Shown here piece by piece: positions 52,339-62,400 of a stretch of DNA of 64,000 nucleotides. Source of the DNA: Rubritalea squalenifaciens DSM 18772 (GTDB lineage: Bacteria; Verrucomicrobiota; Verrucomicrobiia; Verrucomicrobiales; Akkermansiaceae). The notes under the pieces are model-generated. The model worked only from the letters and a program-made list of their open reading frames with translations. It did not search any database and had not been told where the DNA came from. Each line of letters begins with the position of its first letter. Positions within the stretch are counted from its first letter, which is position 1. The DNA lies in assembly GCF_900141815.1 (NCBI RefSeq), contig NZ_FQYR01000003.1:806001-870000 (forward strand), given 5' to 3'. Both the position numbers and the translations under genes were made by a program.

Positions 52339-53952
52339 TTGAATATGTTCAGACGACTTTATCTCATCTTAGCGGTCACCTTTCTGGGGCTGCCTATGAT
52401 AGCTCAGGCGGAAGAGCCTGAAAAAAAGCGACCTAATATCCTCTTCCTGATCACTGATGACCAATTCAAACATCACATGAACTGGATGCCTGAAGGCAAA
52501 GGAAAAAACCTCACCCCGCACACGGATGCCCTAGCGGCCCAAGCAACCATCCTCGATCAACAATACGTCACATCGCCTGTTTGCACACCGAGTCGCTTCT
52601 CCTCCCTGACAGGCCTCTACCCGAGCCGCAGCAAGGCTGAGGCCTTTCTTAGCAGGCAAAATGAACTTGGTGGACAGACCTCCGTGGAGTGGAACACCTT
52701 CATCACTGAGGGAATGCCAACTCTGCCTAAACTACTTCAAAAGTCAGGATACCGCACTGGCATCGTCGGCAAGAATCATGTGGTTGAGGTAAAAGGCATG
52801 GAAAAGCCTAAGTGGCTTGCCAAGGCTGATGACCCAGAAATGCTGGCAGTACTCAAGCGTAACAACGAAAAACAAATCAAAGCCATTCATGAGGCTGGTT
52901 TCGACTATGGTGCCAGTCTTTATTACGACAACCCGGACTTCATCGGCGTCAAAGCTCTCGCCTCGCACAATTTAGACTGGATCGCCAAAGGTGCTCTCGA
53001 CTTTTTAGACTCGGAAGATGATCGACCATTTTTCCTCTATTGTGCTGTCACGATTCCACATGGTCCAGGCGAAGAATCACGCTCTTGGAATGCCGATCCC
53101 AGAATCACTGCCGAGGGCATGCTCGACAAGCCGTTGAATGTAATGCCGGCACGCGAAACGATCCCAGCTAGACTCAGAGAAGCGGGAATCAAAGACAACT
53201 CCAGAGCAAACCTGCTTTGGCTCGATGACATGGTGGGTACACTTGTCAAGAAGCTGGAGCAAACTGGAGAGCTCGAAAACACTGTCATTCTGTATTTCAA
53301 CGACCATGGTCAGAAGGCCAAAGGAACGATCTACCAAGGCGGAGTACATTCAGAAGCGTTCATCTCACGACCAGGTGGATTCCCTGTAGGCTCACGCACC
53401 AAAGTTAAAGTATCGAACATCGACTTCGCACCGACTTTGCTCGACATTGCTGGGGCCGATTATGCTGATGTCGATTTTGACGGTGTCTCCTTCCTCCCGC
53501 TCCTAGAGAATAAAACTACAGATGTTCATGATGCACTGTTCTTCGAACTAGGTTTTGTTAGAGGGATTATTAAAGGTGACTACAAGTATATTGCCCTCCG
53601 CTACCCTGCCAGCATTGAAAACATGCCATTGGCGAAGAGAAAGCGCATCCTTGAGCGCTTCAATAACAACCAAAAGCGCAGGGAAAGGCCGGTCTACACG
53701 ACTGACCCTACTACCCCATTCTCCCATGTTCAGACGATCCCTGGCGGAGGAGATGCCGAGCACATGTCCATCGATAAGTACCCAGCATTCCATGACAAAG
53801 ACCAACTTTACAATCTGGCCAATGATCCCAATGAGCAAAAGAACCTAGCCAAGGATCCTGAACATGCTGCCAAGCTTGCAGAAATGAAGCAGCTCCTCTC
53901 CGACCACTTGAAAAAGATGCCAGGGTCCTTTGGCGAATTTACCGCCGAATAA
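52339..53952 (+). CDS. Secreted sulfatase 4 (type I)
   Basis: The 537-aa product has a signal peptide (about 1-24, ending MIAQA). Sulfatase motifs are RPNILFLITDDQFKHHM (about 31-47), SPVCTPSRFSSLTGLYPSR with formylglycine Cys82, and a late FNDHGQKAKGTIYQGGVHSE. The overall text resembles heparan or arylsulfatase-type S1 enzymes, and differs from sulfatases 1-3. Its start lies 139 bp after sulfatase 3, with an inverted repeat between them. The GH94 gene follows 52 bp later, so the two are likely co-transcribed. The C-terminal half includes a Pro/Lys-rich insert (about 430-470). Confidence 0.9.
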   Translation: MNMFRRLYLILAVTFLGLPMIAQAEEPEKKRPNILFLITDDQFKHHMNWMPEGKGKNLTPHTDALAAQATILDQQYVTSPVCTPSRFSSLTGLYPSRSKAEAFLSRQNELGGQTSVEWNTFITEGMPTLPKLLQKSGYRTGIVGKNHVVEVKGMEKPKWLAKADDPEMLAVLKRNNEKQIKAIHEAGFDYGASLYYDNPDFIGVKALASHNLDWIAKGALDFLDSEDDRPFFLYCAVTIPHGPGEESRSWNADPRITAEGMLDKPLNVMPARETIPARLREAGIKDNSRANLLWLDDMVGTLVKKLEQTGELENTVILYFNDHGQKAKGTIYQGGVHSEAFISRPGGFPVGSRTKVKVSNIDFAPTLLDIAGADYADVDFDGVSFLPLLENKTTDVHDALFFELGFVRGIIKGDYKYIALRYPASIENMPLAKRKRILERFNNNQKRRERPVYTTDPTTPFSHVQTIPGGGDAEHMSIDKYPAFHDKDQLYNLANDPNEQKNLAKDPEHAAKLAEMKQLLSDHLKKMPGSFGEFTAE

Positions 53953-54004
53953 GCCCTGCTACTTCCAGCCCCCCACTCACCTCACAGACTACTGGACTAC
54001 GTTT

Positions 54005-56434
54005 ATGAAATACGGATATTTCGACGACTCGCAACGCGAGTACGTCATCACGCGCCCTGACACACCTAAACCATGGATCAACTATCTCGGTGTTGATTCC
54101 TTCTTCGGTATCATTTCTAACACTGGCGGTGGTTACTGCTTCTACAGAGATGCCAAGCTAAGAAGACTCACCCGCTACCGATACAATAACATTCCTCTCG
54201 ATTCTAACGGTAGGTACTTTTATATCAAGGATCAAGCTAGTGGAGAATACTGGTCAGCCACCTGGCAGCCTGTCCGTAAGGAGCTTGATAAATATGAATG
54301 CCGCCATGGCCTTGGGTATACTAAAATCGCTGCCAGCTACTCCTCCATAGAGACTGAAGTGCTCTACACAGTTCCTAAGGGAGAAACACTAGAACTACAT
54401 CAGGTCAAGATCACGAATAGTGGTAACACTGTACGCCAACTATCACTGTTTTCATTTGTAGAATTCTGCCTTTGGGACGCCTCAGAGGATGACCGGAACT
54501 TCCAGCGAAATCTCAATATTGGTGAAGTCGAAGTAGAGGGTTCAACCATCTATCACAAGACAGAATACAGAGAGCGACGTAATCACTACGCCTACTATCA
54601 TGTCAATGAGGCTGCTACAGCCTACACGACTGACCGTTTCGCATTCACCGGCACCTATGGATCTCTTGAGAAACCAGAAGCCGTTGAAACGGGTGAACTC
54701 GACAAGCAGATTGCATCAGGCTGGTCCCCAGTGGCATCCCATCAGATTGATGTCACCCTGGAGCCGGGTGAATCCAAAACCCTCGTATTTGTCCTTGGAT
54801 ACGCTGAGAATGAGCCAGAAAAGAAATGGCAATCACCGGGCATCATCAACAAAGAGGTCGCCCACAGCTCTATCAAACGCTTCAGCACCCCTGAATCTGT
54901 GGAGCAAGCCATGGCCGAAATCCAGAGCGAGTGGAACAAGCTACTGGCCCCATACCTCATCAAATCAGGCGATGAACGATTGGACCGTATGGTAAACATC
55001 TGGAACCCATACCAATGCATGGTTACCTTCAACATGTCGCGCTCCGCTTCCTACTACGAATCCGGAGTAGGCCGAGGCATGGGCTTTCGCGATTCCAATC
55101 AAGATCTGTTGGGATTTGTGCATCAAGTCCCAGAGCGTGCTCGCGAACGAATCATCGATATCGCCTCCACCCAGCTCTTAGACGGAGGAGCCTACCATCA
55201 ATACCAACCGCTTACCAAAAGAGGCAATGCGGATATCGGAGGTAACTTCAATGATGATCCACTCTGGCTAATCCTCGGAGTTGGCGGCTACATCAGAGAA
55301 ACAGGAGATATTGAGATCCTTGATGAAAAGGTCGACTTTGAAAATGAATCCTCTCTAGCAGCTCCACTACTCGACCACCTAGACAGATCCTTCACATTCA
55401 CCCTGAATAATCTCGGCCCTCATGGCTTACCTCTGATTGGTCGTGCAGACTGGAATGACTGTCTCAACCTGAACTGTTTCTCGTCAGAACCTGGCGAGTC
55501 ATTCCAGACGACAGCTAATCAGGAAGGTCGCACTGCGGAATCACTTATGATTGCTGGTCTCTTTGTCTATGCGGCCAAGGAATATGCAGAAATCCTCAGA
55601 ACACTAGGCAAGGAAGACAAAGCTGAGTCCGTAGATGCTGCAGCAGCCAAAATGGTAGAGACGATCGACGTACACGGCCGTGAGCCTGAATGGTTCCTTC
55701 GTGCGTATGATTATTTCGGTAACAAGGTGGGAAGTCCTGAGTGCGAAGATGGAAAGATCTACATCGAGTCACAAGGTTGGTGCGTGATGGCCGGTTGCGG
55801 ACATCAGGACGGGTTTGCTAGAAAAGCCTTGGACGCCACGGAGAAACATCTGGGTACAGCTCACGGACTAGTACTTCAACATCCACCCTATGCTGACTAC
55901 CACCTGAACCTTGGAGAAGTTTCCTCCTACCCTCCTGGCTACAAAGAGAACGGAGGCATCTTCTGCCACAACAACCCATGGATCATGATTGCTGAAGCCA
56001 TGCTTGGTAATGGAGAGAAGGCCTACGATTACTACAAACGTATTGCCCCTGCATTCCGCGAGGATGTCAGCGAAGTACACGGCCAGGAACCTTACGTCTA
56101 TGCTCAAATGATTGCTGGTAAAGCCGCCGCGCGTCACGGTGAAGCAAAGAATTCTTGGCTCACTGGAACTGCAGCCTGGAACTATGTTGCAATCACACAG
56201 CATATTCTGGGTATCCGTCCTGGTTACGAGGGGCTGATCATTGATCCTAGTCTGCCAGCCGACATGGGCAAGGTGCAAATCGAGCGTGTCTTCAGAGGAT
56301 GCACCTACAAGATTACCCTTCAACCTGCTGCTAGTGGAGCCTCACCGAGTATTATAGTAGATGGCGAGGTCACACATTCTAACGTGATTACCCCTCAACC
56401 GGAAAAAACTCTCTCCGTACTGGCGACCTACTAA
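54005..56434 (+). CDS. GH94 glycoside phosphorylase 1 (cellobiose phosphorylase-like)
   Basis: GH94 enzymes split beta-linked disaccharides with phosphate, giving a sugar 1-phosphate and a free sugar inside the cell. I start at the ATG at 54005 (809 aa); the frame reaches back to 53930, inside the sulfatase stop region, but MKYGYFDDSQREYVITRPDT is the normal family N-terminus. There is no signal peptide, as expected for a cytoplasmic enzyme. Key regions are PWINYLG (about 26), GRGMGFRDSNQDLLGF (about 357) and the catalytic-Asp motif RADWNDCLNL (DWND from Asp482). Late EPYVYAQMIAGKAAARHGEA and YNYVAITQHILGIRP-type text fit the family. The product may be glucose 1-phosphate or another hexose 1-phosphate. 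Confidence 0.9.
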   Translation: MKYGYFDDSQREYVITRPDTPKPWINYLGVDSFFGIISNTGGGYCFYRDAKLRRLTRYRYNNIPLDSNGRYFYIKDQASGEYWSATWQPVRKELDKYECRHGLGYTKIAASYSSIETEVLYTVPKGETLELHQVKITNSGNTVRQLSLFSFVEFCLWDASEDDRNFQRNLNIGEVEVEGSTIYHKTEYRERRNHYAYYHVNEAATAYTTDRFAFTGTYGSLEKPEAVETGELDKQIASGWSPVASHQIDVTLEPGESKTLVFVLGYAENEPEKKWQSPGIINKEVAHSSIKRFSTPESVEQAMAEIQSEWNKLLAPYLIKSGDERLDRMVNIWNPYQCMVTFNMSRSASYYESGVGRGMGFRDSNQDLLGFVHQVPERARERIIDIASTQLLDGGAYHQYQPLTKRGNADIGGNFNDDPLWLILGVGGYIRETGDIEILDEKVDFENESSLAAPLLDHLDRSFTFTLNNLGPHGLPLIGRADWNDCLNLNCFSSEPGESFQTTANQEGRTAESLMIAGLFVYAAKEYAEILRTLGKEDKAESVDAAAAKMVETIDVHGREPEWFLRAYDYFGNKVGSPECEDGKIYIESQGWCVMAGCGHQDGFARKALDATEKHLGTAHGLVLQHPPYADYHLNLGEVSSYPPGYKENGGIFCHNNPWIMIAEAMLGNGEKAYDYYKRIAPAFREDVSEVHGQEPYVYAQMIAGKAAARHGEAKNSWLTGTAAWNYVAITQHILGIRPGYEGLIIDPSLPADMGKVQIERVFRGCTYKITLQPAASGASPSIIVDGEVTHSNVITPQPEKTLSVLATY

Positions 56435-56480
56435 CAGCTACCAAACAAAGTTCATTACCTGAGTGCGTAATGCGTGAGCA

Positions 56481-56516
56481 TATACCCTCATCCTGACAAT
56501 TCGGGATGAGGGTATA
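56481..56516 (+). terminator. Hairpin between the two GH94 genes
   Basis: TATACCCTCATCC (56481-56493) pairs perfectly with GGATGAGGGTATA (56504-56516) around a 10-nt loop. It starts 46 bp after the first GH94 stop. The tail AATTTACCCC is not a strong T tract, so it may be a terminator or an mRNA-stabilising hairpin. The second GH94 gene starts 201 bp further on and may have its own promoter. Confidence 0.55.
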
Positions 56517-56717
56517 ATTTACCCCTGGTTTGCATAATCTGCACGACCACAAAACCATAGAAACCTCTATCTAGGACACTTATAAAATATAACAAATGGG
56601 CGCATTCAGACACACAAACACTGAACAATCACACCCTCACCTACTTGATCAGTCATACAAAGCTCCGCAAAGTAGTCGGAGATCATCACTATTCTATCAC
56701 GATCAGACTACTTGCAT

Positions 56718-59156
56718 ATGAAACAACAATACGGATATTTTAGCAACGATACGCGAGAGTACGTCATCACGTCTCCGACCACACCAGTCAAGTGGACGAA
56801 CTACCTCGGCACCATTGATTTTGGAGGTTTGATTGATAACACTGGAGGTGCACTACTCTGCGCTGGTGACCCCAGTCTGAACAGGATTTCCAAATACATC
56901 CCGCAGCTACCTGATACGGATTTCAAAGGCACCACGCTCTATCTACGAGTCAAGTCAACAACAGGCTATGAAGTGTATTCTCCGTTCTTTGTTCCATGCT
57001 TGAACAAGATGGAAAAGTTCGAATGCCGCGTGGGACTTTCCTATCAAAAATTTGTCACTCAAGTGGCAGGTATTGAAGTAAAAGCCACCATCTTCGTCCC
57101 CACGAATTCCTGCCTGGAAGTACGTGATATCACCGTGACTAATCACAGGAATGAAGCTGTCGAAGTGGACCTAATTCCAGTCATTGAATACAGCCACTTT
57201 GAAGCGCTTAAGCAGTTTACCAATGCTGACTGGGTACCTCAGACAATGACCAGCGAGGCCATCAAAGAAGACAATGGCCTGCTTACATTGCTCCAGTACG
57301 CCTTCATGCGTCGTGATAGCAAAGTCAACTTTTTCACCTCAAACAAACCGGTTAGCTCGTTTGAATCTGACCGGAAGAACTTCCTTGGTTGTGACGGTCT
57401 TGGTACGTGGGCTAATCCAAAGGCGCTGCAAGAGGACGAGCTATCAAACTACGAAGCTCTCCGCGGTGACAACATCGGAGCGCTTCTCATCAAATTAGGC
57501 AAACTTGATCCTGAAGCATCTGAGCGGGCTGTCATTCTCACTGGACAGGCTCTTAGAGAAGAATACGCAGACTGTGTTAGAGAATTCAGATCATTGGATC
57601 GCGTACACCGTGCTTTCAAAGAACAGGCTCAATACTGGGACAAGTATTTGAGCAATTATCAATGCACAACTCCGGACCCAGAGTTTGACGCAATGGTGAA
57701 CGTGCACAACCCGCGTCAATGTCAGACGACCTTCAACTGGTCACGTTACCTTTCTCTGTACCAGCTTGGTCTTGGAGCTAGAGGACTTGGGTTCAGAGAC
57801 AGTTCGCAGGACATCATGGGCGTTCTCGCCAGTATTCCTCACGAAGCCAAGAACTTGCTCCGCAAACTTCTCTATACGCAGAGAGAGGACGGTTCGGCAA
57901 TGCACCAGTTCTATCCTGCCAGCATGGAAGCCAATGAAGGCGATTCACGCGAAGAGGGCCATAAGACCACTTATGGTGATGACCACCTCTGGGCTGTACT
58001 CTCCGTGTGTGCTTACTTGAGAGAGACTGGTGACTATGCATTCCTCGACGAGGAAATCACTTACTATGACAAGAAGCTTCCGGTAGAAATGAGATCCAAA
58101 GGCTCTGTCATGGACCACCTAACAAGAGCTCTGGAATATACAAAGAACAACGTCGGTCAGCACGGCATCCCTCTCCTTGGATTTGCTGACTGGAACGACA
58201 CTGTGAACTTACCAGGTGATGCGGAAAGCCTCATGGTAGCTTCTCTTTATGGGGCTGGTCTACTGGAGTTTATCGAACTGCAAAAGCATCTTGGAAACTT
58301 CGATCTTGTTGAGAAGTATCAGCAGGACCACGAAGATATAAAAACTGTGGTCAATGAGCAAGGATGGGACGGTGAATGGTATCGCCGATACTATACTGAA
58401 GATGGTGAACCAATCGGTTCCAAACAGAACTCTCATGGCAAGATCTACACCAATGCTCAATCTTGGCCTGTTATTGCTGGCTTCTGTACCAGAGAACGCG
58501 CACATATCGCTCTCGACTCTGTAGAAGAACATCTCAATACCAAGTATGGCATCAAACTGAGTACCCCGGGTTATGATGGCTTTGATCCAAAACTAGGCGG
58601 TGTTTCCACCTATCCTCCAGGAGCTAAGGAAAATGGCGGTATTTTCCTCCATTCCAACCCATGGGTCATGATTGCGAACACGAAAATTGGCAACGGTGAT
58701 CGTGCGTACAAGTATTTCTGCCAGATTAATCCAGCCACGAAGAACGAGGACATTGATGGCTATCAAGTTGAGCCGTACTGTTTTGCTCAGAACATCCTAG
58801 GCGATGAGCACCCTCAGTTCGGGCTCGGCAGGAATAGCTGGCTGTCAGGCACCTCGTCCTGGACCTATCAAGCAGCCACTCAATACATCTTGGGAGTTCG
58901 ACCTACTCATCATGGACTTGAGGTTAACCCATGCCTCCCATCAACATGGGACAAGTGCCAAGTCACACGCCATTTCCGCGGGGCAACTTATCATATCAGC
59001 ATCCATAACTGCAAAAAAGATGACTCATCCAAGCAAACCATCCTTGTTGATGGTACTAAACTAGAGGGTAGCATCCTACCTTTTGCCAAAGCTGGTACTG
59101 AAGTCACAGTCCAAGTATACCTCGGCCAAGCGGTCGCTGAGGCGCTTCCAGCCTAA
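56718..59156 (+). CDS. GH94 glycoside phosphorylase 2
   Basis: This is a second cytoplasmic GH94 enzyme (812 aa from the ATG at 56718; a TTG two codons upstream is less likely). It has the same layout as phosphorylase 1: MKQQYGYFSNDTREYVITSP at the start, WTNYLG (about 30), GARGLGFRDSSQDIMGVLAS (about 350) and the catalytic-Asp motif GFADWNDTVNLPGD (DWND from Asp491). The sequence is strongly diverged from phosphorylase 1, including FGGLIDNTGGALLCAGDPSL near residue 36, so a different disaccharide is likely. No signal peptide is present. A strong terminator follows, closing the locus. Confidence 0.9.
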   Translation: MKQQYGYFSNDTREYVITSPTTPVKWTNYLGTIDFGGLIDNTGGALLCAGDPSLNRISKYIPQLPDTDFKGTTLYLRVKSTTGYEVYSPFFVPCLNKMEKFECRVGLSYQKFVTQVAGIEVKATIFVPTNSCLEVRDITVTNHRNEAVEVDLIPVIEYSHFEALKQFTNADWVPQTMTSEAIKEDNGLLTLLQYAFMRRDSKVNFFTSNKPVSSFESDRKNFLGCDGLGTWANPKALQEDELSNYEALRGDNIGALLIKLGKLDPEASERAVILTGQALREEYADCVREFRSLDRVHRAFKEQAQYWDKYLSNYQCTTPDPEFDAMVNVHNPRQCQTTFNWSRYLSLYQLGLGARGLGFRDSSQDIMGVLASIPHEAKNLLRKLLYTQREDGSAMHQFYPASMEANEGDSREEGHKTTYGDDHLWAVLSVCAYLRETGDYAFLDEEITYYDKKLPVEMRSKGSVMDHLTRALEYTKNNVGQHGIPLLGFADWNDTVNLPGDAESLMVASLYGAGLLEFIELQKHLGNFDLVEKYQQDHEDIKTVVNEQGWDGEWYRRYYTEDGEPIGSKQNSHGKIYTNAQSWPVIAGFCTRERAHIALDSVEEHLNTKYGIKLSTPGYDGFDPKLGGVSTYPPGAKENGGIFLHSNPWVMIANTKIGNGDRAYKYFCQINPATKNEDIDGYQVEPYCFAQNILGDEHPQFGLGRNSWLSGTSSWTYQAATQYILGVRPTHHGLEVNPCLPSTWDKCQVTRHFRGATYHISIHNCKKDDSSKQTILVDGTKLEGSILPFAKAGTEVTVQVYLGQAVAEALPA

Positions 59157-59183
59157 GTCCTACAAGACAAGTCCTCTTTGTAC

Positions 59184-59219
59184 AAACTGAAGCCAAGTAC
59201 TGTTGGCTTCAGTTTTTTT
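59184..59219 (+). terminator. Rho-independent terminator after GH94 phosphorylase 2
   Basis: AAACTGAAGCCAA (59184-59196) pairs perfectly with TTGGCTTCAGTTT (59203-59215) around a 6-nt loop, with the T run reaching seven residues. It lies 28 bp after the stop codon. It is the clear end of the glycan locus. Confidence 0.94.
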
Positions 59220-59471
59220 GTTTCTATAAATGACTATACAATGTGCATGCAATTTTTTGTACGCAAATTCACAAATCAACCACGCGAACTAACACCTAAG
59301 CAATGTTGCTTAGATGCATGGCACATGCGTTTATAGTAAGTGGCATTCATCATTAAGATGAATTGCTGGGAAATCGGGAGTTAGCTCAAGAATCACTATG
59401 TGAGCGCTCTTACAGATGTCTTAGCAGTAGCCATGCCAACTCTGCATTCTCACCTAAACACCATAAAATCC
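59220..59471. other. Non-coding stretch before Verru_Chthon protein A, with an 8-bp inverted repeat
   Basis: No convincing gene lies here. The stretch is AT-rich and holds CTAAGCAA-TG-TTGCTTAG (59296-59313), a perfect 8-bp inverted repeat with a 2-nt centre, which reads better as an operator than as a terminator (no T tract). It probably holds the promoter of the following gene; no clear -35/-10 pair was recognised. Confidence 0.5.
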
Positions 59472-62400
59472 ATGAAGCGAGACAGCTACTACTCCACTGG
59501 GCGCAACCTCTCTACACCTGAAAAAGGTTTCGCACTCGTCTCTTCCATTATGATCATGACACTCCTCTTGATAGTGTCACTTGGTGTCATTTCACTCTCA
59601 GGGCTTGAAAGCAGAAGTTCTAATCAGGATGCAGATCTAGCACGGGCAAGATCCAATGCCCGTCTGGCACTCATGACTGCTCTGGGACAATTACAGGAGT
59701 TCGTAGGCCCAGACCAGCGCACCACAGCTAGCGCTGCCATACTTGACCAGAATCCATGGACGGAGGTAGCCGAAGGAGTCAATAATCCACACTACATCGG
59801 TGTATGGAGAACGGATGGCTTGAAAGAAGATGAGCCCAATACAGGCATTATTAGAGAAAATGAAGGTATACTTACTGATGTTCGCGTAGAGGAAAATACC
59901 AAACCTGAGGAGCAATGCCTCGCTTGGCTTGTTAGTGGTAAAATTGAAAATCCAGAGGAGGAAATCCCTGGAGATGAAAATAAAGATTACCTCGTAATAG
60001 CTCGCGATAAAAATGAGGCGAGCGGTTTGAATGATGTCAAAGTGCCGCTCGTTAATATCGATACCGATAAAAACAAACAAGGCACCTATGCATTCTGGGT
60101 TTCAGACGAGAATACCAAAGCCAAGATAAACTTAGATAAGATCTATGAAGAGAAAAACCCAAACTTATCCAATCCAGGTGACGGAGGTTACACCAGACTG
60201 TATACTCCAACGGATTTCAACCTTCAGGATTTGTGGGAAAACTATGGAGACTTGTCTCAGGACAATATCGATAAAATAGTCAGCACGAAGACTATTGAGC
60301 TCGCTCTCTCTGAAGATCAAGACGCGCCCAGCACCTATCATGACATCACGTCCTACTCGTATTCACTCCTTGTAAACCAGGTTGATGGAGGTTTGCAGCA
60401 AGACCTCACAGCTTATCTTGAAAACGGCAACCAACCAGCCTTAGGCGCCAGAAAGGAAGCCATCTCTGGTCTTGAACCCATTATTAATGATATCGCCTAC
60501 AGGGACAAAGTTTCGCCTAGATTTTCAGCTTTAAAATCCTGGTATGACTTGTCTGACGAAGTATCTGGTTCACTCGGTAATCGCTCCATCGATGTACAGC
60601 TTCCTGAACTAGTCAGTAGCCGTCCGCGTCTAGGAGGCGTGAGGGAGCAACAAATCACCCCAGTGATGACTGAGGCGATGGTGTACATGAGACATACTTT
60701 CAACAACCGCAAGCCGGTGACCCTCTTCTACCCCAGAGTTGTTTTATGGAATCCCTACAATGTGAAACTGAAGGCCAAAGGTTACTACGTCTATTTTCAT
60801 TTCGATAAAGATATCCAAATGAAGATCCGCTACCCTGACCCGAGCTCTCCCAATTCCATCAAAACTTCCACAGCAAGGCTTAACTATAACTTTAGTTACA
60901 ATAGAAACAGAAGGCCTGTTTTCTACTTGGAGCCGACAGAATTGGAACCAGGTGAGGCTCTTGTGTTCACAGCCGAGCCTTCTGGATCAATGGTTGCAGG
61001 TAAGGCCATGCCTATGCAACTCGACAACAACTTCAAAGGTAACATCTTATCGGCATCAGCTGACCCTGCCGACAAGTTCTGTTTCATGGCTGAGATGCAG
61101 CTCGACGGCCAATGGGGAAGAGCCCTCCCTAACAACGTCAGCATGAATAAGGTCAGCTACAGTTACCCTCAGGAAATTTGGTGGCACGGCAGTAATGAGA
61201 CCCAATCGGCCTTACTTTATTTGGACGATGGAGGTGGCAGCCCTAAAGTGACTGATTTTGCTTCGAGTAGATACCCCGAAGTTTCAGCGATGCGCTTTGA
61301 TAATTTCAGTAGGGGGAACAATGGGCGATGGGGTCCAGTCTATACACCGCCTACCCAGTACACAGATATCAGTAATGCCGTGCAAGCTGGACCTGAAACT
61401 CTGGTACACTTGGGTGGTCGTCTTCGCTGGATGAACGAGGACTTTTCCAATAGATCCTTCGGTGAAGCCCTGAATGAACCTTGGTATGCAGCTCCTCTCG
61501 CGCACTCTAACGTGAGATCACCTAACCACTTCCGCTGGCTACGTGACAACATGATGGGACAACGGTATACTCAAGTCAGCACGGGAACCAGCGGTGCAAG
61601 AGCTCACCTTTACAGCTATGGAATTCTGTCCCAGACACGTCAGGCTCCTGACTGGATAGACTCCCAAGTCATGCCGTCTCTAGCGCCGAACGGAAACTAT
61701 CGCACGGCAGTATTTCAGTCAGCTGACACAGCCAATGCCTTCAGTACTTATCCCTTGTTTGAGCTACCGCACAAAGAAATCCCAATCGTTTCGCTAGCGA
61801 GCTTATCTCATGCTCAAGTTTCGAGATATTGGTGGCAACCCACCTACCCCATCGGCAACTCATTAGCTCCAGTCAATATCCCCATTGATAAAAACGCTCT
61901 CACAGCTGCTGAGGAGGAATCAGAAAAGCAGACAACACTCTCCACCCTAATCAATAACAGCAATAACTACTTCACGCAGTTAAATGAATCTTCAGGTAAT
62001 GTTCTAACAACCGACCTCTCCTATGAGTTAAACCATTCACTGTGGGATCGCTTCTTCCTTTCTGGACTCCCCTACTCTCAAGGTTCAGGAGGATGGAGTG
62101 GGGACAAATGGCCGGAAGATAAGCCACTACCGAACCCACGCATGACCTTCAACCCAGATAACCCTGAGAGTGGGACGTTTGCTGAGACAGCTGACTTCAA
62201 TAGGTCTGCATCAAGCTTACTGATTGATGGTGGATTCAACGTGAATTCCCTGAGTGTAAAAGCTTGGAAAGCACTTCTGATGTCCTTCCGAGACATTGAG
62301 ATGCCTCAGCGTAATGGAGATAAATACGAAACAGATTACGTCTTCAGCCGTTTGTATGTGCCAGCTGATGGAGGCCCAAGTAATAGTGTCAGATTATTCA

